A stretch of 64,000 bases of DNA from Nocardia sp. NBC_00508 (GTDB lineage: Bacteria > Actinomycetota > Actinomycetes > Mycobacteriales > Mycobacteriaceae). The stretch spans positions 5,580,001-5,644,000 of the forward strand of contig NZ_CP107852.1 of the NCBI RefSeq assembly GCF_036346875.1, given 5' to 3'. A program made the position numbers and the translations under genes. The notes beneath the pieces are model-generated. The model did not search any database, was not told where the DNA came from, and saw only the letters and a program-made list of their open reading frames with translations. Below, in pieces: positions 33,868 through 42,908 of this stretch. Positions within the stretch are counted from its first letter, which is position 1, and every line of letters begins with the position of its first letter.

Positions 33868-35391
33868 ATGAAGACACACACCGTACGCGCCCGCGCCGCC
33901 GCCGAGGAGTTTCCGCGCTCGGAACATCTCGCCACGAAGATCGCTGAGGTCGCCGCGGATCCGGTCGCGGTCACCGCCGAGGTCGGCGCGCTGATCGTGA
34001 ACCGGATCATCGACAACGCCGCCGTGGCCGCCGCGGCGCTGACCCGCCGCCCGGTGACCGCCGCGCGTGCCCAGGCCACCGCGCAGCCCTACCGGCCGCG
34101 AGCGGGTCGTTCCGGTTCGACAGTGTTCGGATTGCCTGCGCGGCAGCGGGTTTCGCCGGAGTGGGCCGCCTGGGCCAACGGTGTAGCGGTGCGCGAACTG
34201 GATTTCCACGACACGTTCCTCGCCGCCGAGTACTCGCATCCGGGGGACAACATTCCCCCGATCCTCGCCGTCGCCCAGCACCTCGGCCGCAGTGGCGCCG
34301 ATCTGATCCGCGGGCTGGCCACCGGCTACGAGATCCAGATCGACCTGGCGCGCGGCATCTGCCTGCACGAGCACAAGATCGATCATGTCGCCCACCTCGG
34401 CCCGTCCGCCGCCGCGGGCATCGGCACGCTGCTCGGGCTCGACACCGAGACCATCTATCAGTCGCTCGGCCAAGCGTTGCACACCACCACCGCGACGCGG
34501 CAATCCCGCAAAGGGGAGATCTCCAGCTGGAAGGCCTACGCTCCCGCCTTCGCGGGCAAGATGGCGGTCGAGGCGGTGGATCGCGCGCTGCGCGGTGAAG
34601 GCGCGCCCGCGCCGATCTGGGAGGGCGCCGACGGCGTGCTCGCCTACCTGCTCGGCGGCCCGGACGCGGAATACCACGTGCCACTGCCCGGGCCGGGCGA
34701 AGCCAAGCTCGCGATCTCGAGCAGCTACACCAAGGAGCACTCGGCCGAATACCAGAGCCAAGCGCCGATCGACCTGGCGCGCCGGATGCGGTCGCGGATC
34801 GGCGATCTGGATCAGATCGCCTCGATCGTCCTGCACACCAGCCACCACACGCACGTGGTGATCGGCACCGGATCCGGTGACCCGCAGAAGTTCGATCCGC
34901 AGGCCAGCCGCGAAACGCTCGATCATTCGGTCCCGTATATCTTCGCGGTGGCGCTGCAAGACGGAACCTGGCATCACGAGCGGTCGTACGCGCAGGAGCG
35001 GGCGCGGCGTCCCGACACCGTCGCGCTGTGGCGCAAGATCAGCACTACCGAGGATCCGGAATGGACCAGGCGTTACCACGCCACCGATCCTGGCGAGAAG
35101 GCATTCGGTGCGCGGGCGGTGGTGACGTTGAAGAGCGGAGAGACGATCGTCGACGAACTGGCCGTCGCCGACGCGCATCCGCTCGGGGCGCGCCCGTTCG
35201 GGCGAGCGGAGTACATCGCGAAATTCCGCACCCTCGCCGAAGGAGTGCTCGACGAGGCCGAGCAGGACCGATTCCTGGACGCGGCGCAGCGGACCCCGGA
35301 ACTGGACGCGGGTGAACTGGACCAGCTGAGCTTCACCGTGTCCGACGCGGTGCTCGACCGAGCGCCGCGCACCCCGGAGGGGATCTTCTGA
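33868..35391 (+). CDS. prpD: 2-methylcitrate dehydratase
   Basis: 507 residues, normal for the MmgE/PrpD family. Conserved pieces: ELDFHDTFLAAEYSHPGDNI (about 110-129), ATGYEIQIDLARGI and SSWKAYAPAFAGKMAVEA (about 216-233). It dehydrates 2-methylcitrate in propionyl-CoA breakdown. ATG 33868 is preceded by GTGGAGGATGC. It is the first gene of the prpD-(antisense DUF1737)-prpB-prpC run, divergent from prpR. Confidence 0.95.
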   Translation: MKTHTVRARAAAEEFPRSEHLATKIAEVAADPVAVTAEVGALIVNRIIDNAAVAAAALTRRPVTAARAQATAQPYRPRAGRSGSTVFGLPARQRVSPEWAAWANGVAVRELDFHDTFLAAEYSHPGDNIPPILAVAQHLGRSGADLIRGLATGYEIQIDLARGICLHEHKIDHVAHLGPSAAAGIGTLLGLDTETIYQSLGQALHTTTATRQSRKGEISSWKAYAPAFAGKMAVEAVDRALRGEGAPAPIWEGADGVLAYLLGGPDAEYHVPLPGPGEAKLAISSSYTKEHSAEYQSQAPIDLARRMRSRIGDLDQIASIVLHTSHHTHVVIGTGSGDPQKFDPQASRETLDHSVPYIFAVALQDGTWHHERSYAQERARRPDTVALWRKISTTEDPEWTRRYHATDPGEKAFGARAVVTLKSGETIVDELAVADAHPLGARPFGRAEYIAKFRTLAEGVLDEAEQDRFLDAAQRTPELDAGELDQLSFTVSDAVLDRAPRTPEGIF

Positions 35392-35399
35392 TGGTCGCG

Positions 35400-35573
35400 C
35401 TAGTTGTCGTCCAGAGTCACCGCCTGCGCGGCGATCACGTTCTTGCCGTCGAAGGTGATCGCGGGCGAGCCGTGCAGGCGATACCCCTGTGCCAGCAGGG
35501 CGCTGATCCGCTCGCAGAATCGGGCGTCGTCCACGCCGGTGATCAGTCGGTAACGCAGGGGTTCGCCGGTCAT
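35400..35573 (-). CDS. DUF1737 protein, antisense within the prp operon
   Basis: 57 residues on the minus strand between prpD and prpB: MTGEPLRYRLITGVDDARFC, then ERISALLAQGYRLHGSPA, TFDGKNVIAAQAV and DDN. The RYRLITG start, the GYxLHGSP centre and the AAQAV tail are the DUF1737 signature as I know it; function unknown. ATG 35573 has TCAGGAG before it. It lies 8 bases from the prpD stop and 17 from the prpB start, so prp read-through must be antisense to it. Confidence 0.8.
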   Translation of the reverse strand: MTGEPLRYRLITGVDDARFCERISALLAQGYRLHGSPAITFDGKNVIAAQAVTLDDN

Positions 35574-35590
35574 CTCCTGAGGGTAGGACG

Positions 35591-36508
35591 GTGGGTGCGG
35601 TGACCGGCCTGCTGGCGGCCGCGACGAGTGCGGCGCAGAAGCGTGCGGCGTTCCGGGCGGGTCTGGACTCGAGGCGCATCCAGCGACTACCGGGCGCGTT
35701 CGATCCTTTGGTGGCCCGGCTGATCCAGGAGACCGGGTTCGAGGGCGTCTACCTCTCCGGCGCCGTGATGTCGGCCGAGCTGGCGTTGCCCGACATCGGG
35801 CTGACCACGGCCAGCGAGGTGGCCGCCCGGGGGCAGCAGATCGCCAGGGTCACCGATCTCCCGGTGCTCGTCGACGCCGACACCGGTTTCGGGGAGCCGA
35901 TGAACGCCGCCCGCACCGTAACCCTCCTGGAGGACGCGGGCCTGGCCGGTTGCCATATCGAGGATCAGGTGAACCCCAAACGCTGCGGTCACCTCGACGG
36001 CAAGGCCGTGGTTCCGGTCGAGGAAATGGTGCGCCGCCTGCGAGCCGCTGTCTCGGCCCGGCGCGACCCGAACTTCATCGTCTGCGCCCGCACGGACGCG
36101 CGCGCCACCGAAGGATTGGCCGCGGCGATCGACCGGGCCAGGGCCTACGCCGACGCGGGCGCGGATCTGATCTTCACCGAAGCGCTGGCGGACGCCGCGG
36201 AGTTCGCGTCATTCCGTGCCGCCGTGCAGGTCCCGCTGCTGGCCAACATGACCGAGTTCGGCAAGTCCGAGCTGCTGTCCGCATCCACCCTCGAGGAGAT
36301 CGGCTACAACGCGGTCATCTATCCGGTGACCACACTGCGGCTGGCCATGTATGCCGTGGAGCACGGGCTGCGCGAGATCGCCCGCACCGGAACGCAATCC
36401 GCGCTACTCGGGACTATGCAGCACCGGTCAAGGCTCTACGAGCTGCTGCGTTACCAGCAGTACACCGAATTCGACGCCGGAATATTCACCTACACCGGAA
36501 GCGAGTGA
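35591..36508 (+). CDS. prpB: Methylisocitrate lyase
   Basis: 305 residues, typical of PrpB. It cleaves 2-methylisocitrate to pyruvate and succinate. Signature motifs: VLVDADTGFGEP (metal/substrate loop, about 94-105), the catalytic KRCGH (about 129-133), ARTDARA (about 170-176). The GTG at 35591 is used (GTG 35600 is also possible); GAGGGTAGGAC precedes. The stop overlaps a possible GTG of prpC. Mycobacterium tuberculosis lacks a dedicated PrpB and uses isocitrate lyase, so its presence here is a difference from that relative. Confidence 0.94.
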   Translation: MGAVTGLLAAATSAAQKRAAFRAGLDSRRIQRLPGAFDPLVARLIQETGFEGVYLSGAVMSAELALPDIGLTTASEVAARGQQIARVTDLPVLVDADTGFGEPMNAARTVTLLEDAGLAGCHIEDQVNPKRCGHLDGKAVVPVEEMVRRLRAAVSARRDPNFIVCARTDARATEGLAAAIDRARAYADAGADLIFTEALADAAEFASFRAAVQVPLLANMTEFGKSELLSASTLEEIGYNAVIYPVTTLRLAMYAVEHGLREIARTGTQSALLGTMQHRSRLYELLRYQQYTEFDAGIFTYTGSE

Positions 36509-36513
36509 CCGAC

Positions 36514-37638
36514 ATGACCGAGATCAAGAAGGGCCTGGCCGGAGTGGTGGTCGACACCACCGCCATCTCGAAGGTGGTGCCGGAGACCAACTCGTTGACT
36601 TATCGCGGCTACGCCGTACCGGATCTGGCGCGGCATTGCGGTTTCGAGGAGGTCGCGTACCTGCTCTGGTACGGCGAACTGCCCGACGTCGCGCAGCTGG
36701 AGCTGCTGTGTCAGCGCGAGCGCGCGCAGCGACGCATCGACCGGTCGATCCTGTCGCTGGTCGAGAAGATGCCGGAGACCTGTCATCCGATGGACGTAGT
36801 GCGCACGGTGGTGAGCTACCTCGGGGCCGAGGACGCGGAGGAGGATCGCGGCGGTACGCCCACGCAGCGGGCGTTGCTGGCGAAAGCCTTGCGCTTGACC
36901 GCAGTGCTGCCGACCGTGATCGCGGCGGACATGCGGCGGCGGCGCGGACTGGATCCCATTGCGCCGCACTCGCATCTGGGCTTCGCCGCGAACTTCCTGA
37001 ACATGTGTTTCGGCGCCGTGCCCGACCCCCGAATCGTGCGGGCGTTCGAGACCTCGCTGATCCTCTACGCGGAACACGGTTTCAACGCCTCCACCTTCGC
37101 CGCGCGGGTGGTCACCTCCACCCGATCGGATATGTACAGCGCGGTCACGGCCGCCATCGGGGCGCTGAAAGGACCGCTGCACGGCGGCGCCAACGAGGCC
37201 GTCATGCACGCCATGCTGGAGATCGGCGAACCGGAGCTGGCCGGGTCGTGGCTGCGCGCCGAGCTTGCGGACAAGCGGAAGGTGATGGGCTTCGGTCACC
37301 GGGTCTACAAGAACGGTGATTCCCGCGTGCCGACCATGCGCGCGGAGCTGGAGCGGGTCGCGGCGGCGACCGGAGGTGAGCGCTGGTTGCGCATGTACAC
37401 CGAACTGGAGCGCGCGATGGCGGAGGCCACCGGAATCAAGCCGAATCTCGATTTTCCCGCCGGCCCCGCCTACTACCTGATGGGGTTCGACATCGCGATG
37501 TTCACGCCGATCTTCGTGATGAGCCGGATCACCGGGTGGACCGCGCACGTCATCGAGCAGGCGGCATCGAACACGTTGATCCGGCCGCTGTCGGAGTACA
37601 CCGGCGTGCCGCAGCGGAAGCTGGCCGTCAGCCACTGA
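36514..37638 (+). CDS. prpC: 2-methylcitrate synthase
   Basis: 374 residues. Citrate-synthase-fold enzyme condensing propionyl-CoA with oxaloacetate. Conserved motifs: KGLAGVVVDTTAISKV at the N-terminus (shared with PrpC), APHSHLGFAANFLNM, LYAEHGFNASTFAARV and GALKGPLHGGANEAVM with catalytic His residues, GFGHRVYK, and SRITGWTAHVIEQ. ATG 36514 lies 5 bases after prpB; GTG 36505 would overlap the prpB stop as GTGA and is an alternative. Last gene of the methylcitrate operon. Confidence 0.96.
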   Translation: MTEIKKGLAGVVVDTTAISKVVPETNSLTYRGYAVPDLARHCGFEEVAYLLWYGELPDVAQLELLCQRERAQRRIDRSILSLVEKMPETCHPMDVVRTVVSYLGAEDAEEDRGGTPTQRALLAKALRLTAVLPTVIAADMRRRRGLDPIAPHSHLGFAANFLNMCFGAVPDPRIVRAFETSLILYAEHGFNASTFAARVVTSTRSDMYSAVTAAIGALKGPLHGGANEAVMHAMLEIGEPELAGSWLRAELADKRKVMGFGHRVYKNGDSRVPTMRAELERVAAATGGERWLRMYTELERAMAEATGIKPNLDFPAGPAYYLMGFDIAMFTPIFVMSRITGWTAHVIEQAASNTLIRPLSEYTGVPQRKLAVSH

Positions 37639-37647
37639 ACGGAGCGA

Positions 37648-37666
37648 CCTGCCCCCGGCGGGCAGG
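37648..37666 (+). terminator. Hairpin after prpC
   Basis: CCTGCCC (37648-37654) pairs perfectly with GGGCAGG (37660-37666) over a 5-nt loop, 9 bases after the prpC stop. There is no T-tract, so termination efficiency is uncertain. Confidence 0.5.
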
Positions 37667-37756
37667 GGAAACCCCGATTCTCTTCCCTACCGAGCAATTG
37701 CTTGGTTGAATCGTGGGTGCACCCCGCCCGGCGGTAGCAGGAAGTGAGCCACGCGA

Positions 37757-38128
37757 ATGCCGAGTCCCGACGAACTCGTCCGTGCGATGTGCCGAAGCTG
37801 GTCCGACCCCGATCCCGACCGGATCAGCGCCTACTTCGCGGAAGACGCCGTTTACCACAATATTCCGATGGAACCCATCGTCGGCCGCGCTGCCATCCGC
37901 GACTTCATCGCCGGCTTCCTGACCACCTTCGACGCCATCGACTTCGACATCCACCACCAGATCGCATCCGGCAGCGTGGTCATGAACGAACGCACCGACA
38001 CCCTGCGCTCCGCAGGCCGCGCGACCCCACTCCCGGTCATGGGCTTCTTCGAGGTCACCGATGGTGCCATCACCACCTGGCGCGACTACTTCGACATGGC
38101 GGTCATCAACCGAGCCTTCGGACTGTAG
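37757..38128 (+). CDS. Limonene-1,2-epoxide hydrolase family (SnoaL-like) protein
   Basis: 123 residues. Compact NTF2/SnoaL fold with DPDRISAYFAEDAVYHNIPM (about 18-37), VGRAAIRDFIAGFL (about 42-55), MNERTDTL (about 76-83) and WRDYFDMAVINRAFG at the end. The Arg and Asp in NERTD and the Asp in WRDYFD match the Arg/Asp triad positions of limonene epoxide hydrolases such as EphG. A hydrolytic role on an epoxide or lipid substrate is an inference. The stop is 6 bases from the convergent next gene. Confidence 0.83.
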   Translation: MPSPDELVRAMCRSWSDPDPDRISAYFAEDAVYHNIPMEPIVGRAAIRDFIAGFLTTFDAIDFDIHHQIASGSVVMNERTDTLRSAGRATPLPVMGFFEVTDGAITTWRDYFDMAVINRAFGL

Positions 38129-38134
38129 AGCGGG

Positions 38135-38998
38135 TCAGTCGAACAGGTCGTTCTCGGATTCGGCGGTGGCGGCTTTGCGGGTCCAGGATTCGAGTCGGTC
38201 GAGATCGGTGCAAGAGATGATTTCGGCCCGTGTCTTGTCCGGGACAGCGATTCCGCGTGCTTCGAGGACCATGAGGAGGGTCCGCACCGCCTCCTCGGCG
38301 CGGCCTTGTGCGACGTACTTGCGGGCGAAGTCGCTCTGGTAGTCGTACTTGAAGGTAGACGTCATGAGTTCCTCCAGTCGGTGCCGGGCTGTCTTCGACA
38401 GAGCCGCGACAACAAGGTCATAGTACATTTTCGCGCGCTCGTCGTCGGTGCTCTGCAATCCGGCGAGAAACGCCTCGAACACCCGATCCGCGTCCGGGCC
38501 GTCCGCGTGTGCGAGTGCGGAGAGGACGGCTCGTTCGGGCAGCGTTCGAGCTTCGCCCAGATCGGTCACGGTAGGCACCACGTCCGGTCCGAGCACCAAT
38601 GGGCGGAGCACGAGGCCCGGGTGACCGAATTCGATCGGCTTCCGGCACCAAGTGGCAACCCGTGCATCCGGGCTGACGACCATCAAGAAGACCGGGCATT
38701 CCAGGCGGGCACGCAAGGTGCTCACATAGACCGGCCACGCCCACTGCCGGGATCGGTCGCGGCCGAGTTGGACTTCCAGGACGATGCCGACCACGGCGGT
38801 CCCGCTGGCGTCCGTGAGCACCAGTGCGGTGTCACCCCGGAACTCGTTGGGCCCGACATCGGTGAAATCGCATGACGCCGCACGCACTTGCGCATACGCG
38901 GGTAGTGGTATGCCGAAGGCATCGGTGATCAACCCGGCCGCTAGGTGCGGTTGCGACCGGAACATCTCTACGAGCACCTCGTGCTGCTGCGTCGGCAT
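38135..38998 (-). CDS. Actinobacterial Rpn/PD-(D/E)XK-like hypothetical protein
   Basis: 287 residues starting MPTQQHEVLVEMFRSQPHLA. The block EFRGDTALVLTD, then VVGIVLEVQLGRDRSRQWAW, has the D...ExQ pattern of PD-(D/E)XK nuclease-like folds (E-V-Q core, about 75-95). The C-terminus holds KYDYQSDFARKYVAQGRAEE. Many paralogs of this family occur in Streptomyces and Nocardia, sometimes annotated as transposase-like, without proven activity. The ATG at 38998 gives the family start. The gene stands alone; no transposon ends are visible beside it. Confidence 0.75.
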   Translation of the reverse strand: MPTQQHEVLVEMFRSQPHLAAGLITDAFGIPLPAYAQVRAASCDFTDVGPNEFRGDTALVLTDASGTAVVGIVLEVQLGRDRSRQWAWPVYVSTLRARLECPVFLMVVSPDARVATWCRKPIEFGHPGLVLRPLVLGPDVVPTVTDLGEARTLPERAVLSALAHADGPDADRVFEAFLAGLQSTDDERAKMYYDLVVAALSKTARHRLEELMTSTFKYDYQSDFARKYVAQGRAEEAVRTLLMVLEARGIAVPDKTRAEIISCTDLDRLESWTRKAATAESENDLFD

Positions 38999-39398
38999 GG
39001 CAATGGAAACTACACGGCCACACTGACATTCGTTGAAGCGGAAATTCGTCGCGATTATTGGGAACCGAATCGGGCGTGCGCGCGTCGAAGTAGGGCAAGA
39101 GGGGAAAGACCGAGTCGGAGAAGACGTGCGAGGAGGGGTATGCCGATGGAGCGTTGTTCCGGGTGTCACACGGCGTGGCGGAAGGCGATGCGGACGCGGG
39201 CGGGGGTTGTGCCGATGACGCGGCGGGAGGAGCCGTGTGAGCGGTATACGTCCCGGCGGCGACGGCATCCACGGCCGGAACCGGAATCCGGTTGAGCCCG
39301 TAGTGGACTGGCTCGCGCAGTCCGGGGAATCGGTCAGGATCGGGGCGAGAGGGCAACCAGGGGACGGCATGTAGTGCGGCCGGTCGGGCGTGCGTGAG
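38999..39398. other. Gene-free stretch
   Basis: About 400 bases between the Rpn-like gene and the metE terminator. Open frames here are short, Arg/Gly-rich and without ribosome binding sites or family resemblance; I see no gene. The first part should contain the promoter of the Rpn-like gene. Confidence 0.5.
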
Positions 39399-39434
39399 TC
39401 GGCGCCCCCTTCGTCAGGGGGAAGGGGGCGCCGA
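39399..39434 (-). terminator. Terminator of metE
   Basis: A perfect 13-bp stem, TCGGCGCCCCCTT (39399-39411) against AAGGGGGCGCCGA (39422-39434), with a 10-nt loop, 21 bases past the metE stop. Confidence 0.85.
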
Positions 39435-39455
39435 TCATCGCTCAGGAGGACGCGT

Positions 39456-41723
39456 TCACCGGACGGCCGCCGCGGCGGCGACCATATTGCGCAGCGCGGC
39501 TTCCACTTCGGCGGGGCCCCTGGTCTTCAATCCGCAGTCGGGATTGACCCAGAGCCGTTCGGCCGGAACGGCTTTCAGCGCAGCGCGCAGCGACGTGGTG
39601 ATCTCCTCCACGCTGGGCACCCGCGGCGAGTGGATGTCGTACACGCCGGGACCGACGCCGAGGTCGAAGCCCGCCGCGTTGAGGTCGTCGAGCACCTCCA
39701 TACGCGAGCGCGCGGCCTCGATCGACGTGACGTCGGCGTCCAGCCCCGCGATAGCGTCGATCACCTCGCCGAACTCCGAGTAGCACAGGTGCGTGTGGAT
39801 CTGCGTGGCATCCGACACACCGGAGGTCGCGAGCCGGAACGACCGCACAGACCACTCCAGGTACGCGGGCTGGTCGTCCGCACGCAGCGGAAGCAGTTCG
39901 CGCAGAGCCGGCTCGTCGACCTGGACGATCCGGATGCCCGCAGACTGCAGATCCACGGTCTCGTCCCGGATCGCCAGCGCCACCTGATGGGCGGACTCCT
40001 CCAGCGGTTGGTCGTCGCGGACGAACGACCACGCGAGAATGGTCACCGGGCCGGTCAGCATGCCCTTGACCGGCTTGTCGGTGAGCGACTGCGCGTAGCC
40101 GATCCACTCGACGGTCATCGGTTCCCGCCGTGCCACGTCCCCGAACAGGATCGGCGGCCGCACGCAGCGGGTGCCGTACGACTGCACCCACCCCTGCTCG
40201 GTGGCCGCGAAACCGTCGAGCTGCTCGGCGAAGTACTGCACCATGTCATTGCGCTCCGGCTCGCCGTGCACCAGCACGTCCAGCCCCAGTTCCTCCTGGA
40301 GCGCGACGACGTCCGCGATCTCGGCGCGCATCCGGCGCACGTATTCCGCCTGATCGATCTCGCCCTTGCGCAGCGCGGCCCGCGCCAACCGGATCGCGGA
40401 GGTCTGCGGATAGGAACCGATCGTCGTAGTCGGCAGCGCGGGCAGCCGCAAACGATCCTGTTGCAGCTCACGGCGCTGCTCGGCGGGAGCGCGGCGCACG
40501 GCGTCCGGCCCGAGTGCGGCCAGACGGGCGCGCACCTGCGGATCGTTCAGACGCGGATCCGACCGCCGCGCCGCGAGTGCCGCCCGCACCGCGGCCAATT
40601 CGGCGCCGATCGCCTCCGGGCCCTCGCGCAAGCCGGTCGCGAGCAGGCGCACCTCCGCGACCTTCTCCGACCCGAAAGCCAGCCACCACCGCAGCCGCTC
40701 GTCCAACCGCGTCTCCGCGGCCAGCGTGTACGGCACGTGCAGCAACGAGCACGAGCTCGAAACCGCCACGTGCCCAGCGGATCCCAGCAAGGTGCCGAGG
40801 GTGGCGAGGGCACGGTCGAGGTCGGTGCGCCACACGTTGCGTCCGTCCACCACTCCGGCGACGACGAGCTTGCCCGCCAGGGCGGGCACCGCAGCCACCG
40901 CGGAAACGTCTGTGCCGGAGGTGAAGTCGACGGCGACGGCCTCGATCCCAGTATTCGCCAGCGCGGTGAGCGCGGCACCTGGATCACCGAAGTAGGTCGC
41001 GACGAGGATCGCGGGACGATCGGCCGCCTCGGCCAGTTCGCCGTAGGTGGCCTGCACCAGGTCGATCTCCTCCGCCGTGAGGTCGGTGACCAGCACGGGT
41101 TCGTCGATCTGCACCCACTCGGCCCCCGCGGCGGCCAGCCGGCGCAGCAACTCCCGATAGAGCGGAAGCAGCTCGAGCAGCCGGGTCAGCGCGGTGCCGC
41201 CGGTCGCCTTCGCCAGCTTCAGGAAGGTGATCGGGCCGACCACCACCGGCCGCGCGGGCACGCCCAGCTCGAGCGCCTCCCGCAGTTCCTCCAGCAGCTT
41301 CTCCGGGTGCAGCGAGAACGCGGTGTCCGGGCCGATTTCCGGCACCAGATAGTGATAGTTGGTGTCGAACCATTTGGTCATCTCCAACGGTTCGACCGTG
41401 TCGGTGCCGCGCGCGGCGGCGAAGTACCGATCCAGCGGATCGGCGATCCCGGCGACCCGAGGCGGCAACGCGCCGAGCAGGACGGCGGTGTCGAGTATCT
41501 GGTCGTAATAGGAAAAGGTCCCGACGGGGATCGAGTCCAGGCCCGCGGCGAGCAATTCGGTGAGCTGAGCTCGCCGCAGATCACTTGCCACGGCGTGCAA
41601 CTTCTCGGCGTCGATCCCGCCTGCCCAGTAGGCTTCCGTGGCTCGTTTGAGCTCGCGCCGCGGCCCCACCCGAGGTAGCCCGAGAACCGTTGCGGTGAAC
41701 GGCTTTTGCTGTGAAACAGTCAC
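39456..41723 (-). CDS. metE: Cobalamin-independent methionine synthase
   Basis: 755 residues, full length. It transfers a methyl group from 5-methyltetrahydropteroyltri-glutamate to homocysteine. The start has TVLGLPRVGPRRELKRATEA. Zinc ligands are in QIHTHLCYSEFG (about 642-653) and NPDCGLKTRG (about 726-735), and the tandem TIM-barrel motif TTTIGSYPQT (about 429-438) is present. Start GTG 41723 with GGAGAAACATC. A cobalamin riboswitch (41878-42125) lies in its leader, so expression should fall when B12 is available and the B12-dependent MetH can work. Confidence 0.97.
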   Translation of the reverse strand: MTVSQQKPFTATVLGLPRVGPRRELKRATEAYWAGGIDAEKLHAVASDLRRAQLTELLAAGLDSIPVGTFSYYDQILDTAVLLGALPPRVAGIADPLDRYFAAARGTDTVEPLEMTKWFDTNYHYLVPEIGPDTAFSLHPEKLLEELREALELGVPARPVVVGPITFLKLAKATGGTALTRLLELLPLYRELLRRLAAAGAEWVQIDEPVLVTDLTAEEIDLVQATYGELAEAADRPAILVATYFGDPGAALTALANTGIEAVAVDFTSGTDVSAVAAVPALAGKLVVAGVVDGRNVWRTDLDRALATLGTLLGSAGHVAVSSSCSLLHVPYTLAAETRLDERLRWWLAFGSEKVAEVRLLATGLREGPEAIGAELAAVRAALAARRSDPRLNDPQVRARLAALGPDAVRRAPAEQRRELQQDRLRLPALPTTTIGSYPQTSAIRLARAALRKGEIDQAEYVRRMRAEIADVVALQEELGLDVLVHGEPERNDMVQYFAEQLDGFAATEQGWVQSYGTRCVRPPILFGDVARREPMTVEWIGYAQSLTDKPVKGMLTGPVTILAWSFVRDDQPLEESAHQVALAIRDETVDLQSAGIRIVQVDEPALRELLPLRADDQPAYLEWSVRSFRLATSGVSDATQIHTHLCYSEFGEVIDAIAGLDADVTSIEAARSRMEVLDDLNAAGFDLGVGPGVYDIHSPRVPSVEEITTSLRAALKAVPAERLWVNPDCGLKTRGPAEVEAALRNMVAAAAAVR

Positions 41724-41864
41724 GATGTTTCTCCATTGCTGAGGACGAAAGCCATCGCCATACGGGCAGGCGGAGGACCTTATGACATGCCGGAGATATT
41801 CCCGGCCGAGGAGCCCGACACGTCAGCTGGTGATCCGCACGCCCAATCCACGAGGCGGTGGCCG

Positions 41865-41883
41865 CCGGGTACGGCGTACCCGG
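41865..41883 (-). promoter_or_regulatory. Expression-platform hairpin of the metE riboswitch
   Basis: CCGGGTAC (41865-41872) and GTACCCGG (41876-41883) form a perfect 8-bp hairpin just after the riboswitch core. With no U-tract it may act by switching alternative pairing rather than as a classical terminator. Confidence 0.45.
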
Positions 41884-42125
41884 CACGGCTGGCAGGTCTT
41901 CGGACTCGCGGGCACCGGCCGAGGGACGTACCGGCGTGCTCCGGTGTTCCCGATGACCGACCTACTGGCCGTCGCTTCCCAAGTCACGAAGCCTTCCGGC
42001 TCGGTGAACTCAGTGCCTGGTGACGGCGGTCGTTCCTGCATACCGCTGCGGGACAGTCCCGGATTCCCACCGGGTTCCCTCTCGCCCGCCGTAACGTCGC
42101 CGCACGGACGGGCTCGACTCCGTCG
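41878..42125 (-). promoter_or_regulatory. Cobalamin riboswitch upstream of metE
   Basis: On the minus strand the conserved elements appear in order: GGGAACCCGGTGGGAATCC, then GGGACTGTCCCGCAGCGGTA, GCCGTCACCAGGCACTG (B12-box region), and finally GTCCGAAGACCTGCCAGCC. These match the cobalamin riboswitch core. It lies about 155 bases before the metE start. End points are approximate. Confidence 0.9.
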
Positions 42126-42309
42126 CGCGACGTCGGGGCTCCATCTCGCCGCGCGCTGGTGAACCAGCTGCTCCTTCAGCATAGGCCCCGCAGCCGCGGG
42201 CGCGCGTAACCGGCCCGGCCTGGCCATGTCACCCTTATCTGGATCAGCCTCCGGTGGGGGACGCGGGTTGCTGCCGCGGCATCGACGGTAGGCCACAACG
42301 GCGCTCTCA

Positions 42310-42345
42310 ACGCAACATCTGATTTCGTGAGCACATGGGTAACTC
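42310..42345 (+). repeat. 36-bp element related to 61388-61423 (transposon scar)
   Basis: 29 of 36 bases match the stretch at 61388-61423 without gaps, ending in the identical ACATGGGTAACTC. Read as protein, the two end in QxLIS..HG-stop, which could be the tail of an upstream transposition gene. It directly precedes the TniB remnant. Confidence 0.6.
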
Positions 42346-42351
42346 CATGTA

Positions 42352-42738
42352 ATTGGCGCGACGGCCTTTGCCTACGGCACCGGCGAGCAGCGCGACACCT
42401 GGCGCGCCCTGATCGCCTCACTGGAGGGCATGCTGCAATTGCACCGGCACAAGTCCGGCGCGCTGGTCGATTTGGGGGACTATCTCTAGCAGCGCACCGG
42501 CGGCATGATCGGCAGTCGGTCGCAGCTGATCCGCGGCACCGCGATCCTGGCCATCGACGATGGCAGCGAGAAAGTTACCCGCGCCCTGCTCGACGACATT
42601 CCCATCGACTACGCCGCCACCAGCAGTACCCCACCACGCCGGCGCGCCATCTCGTGCAGCGCCGCCAGCCGCATCCGGCAGCTCCTGACCGAACTCGGTG
42701 AGCACTGCCAGCTGGCCGAAGGGCCTACCGAATGCTGA
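42352..42738 (+). pseudogene. TniB/TnsC-like transposon ATPase remnant with internal stop
   Basis: In one frame the sequence reads FAYGTGEQRDTWRALIASLE, then GMLQLHRHKSGALVDLGDYL, an amber TAG at 42487, and continues QRTGGMIGSRSQLIRGTAI and KVTRALLDDIPIDYAA to a TGA at 42736. This is the C-terminal third of TniB-type NTP-binding transposition proteins (IGSLSQLIRxAAxxAI is typical). The N-terminal ATPase part with Walker motifs is missing, so the gene is dead. It marks an old Tn5053/Tn402-like or Mu-like transposon. Confidence 0.75.
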
Positions 42739-42908
42739 GGTGAGCACCAAATTGTCCAGATAACAACCCCTACGGCGAGGTCGAGCTCAACATGAACACC
42801 CGGCTCGCTCTCGGCGGATGAGTGGTCCTGGCAAGAGGGCTGACGGGACGATGAAGCAGTCCATGCGCGGGGCGGCGGATCGGTTCCCGCCTGGCCGCGC
42901 GCCCAGTG

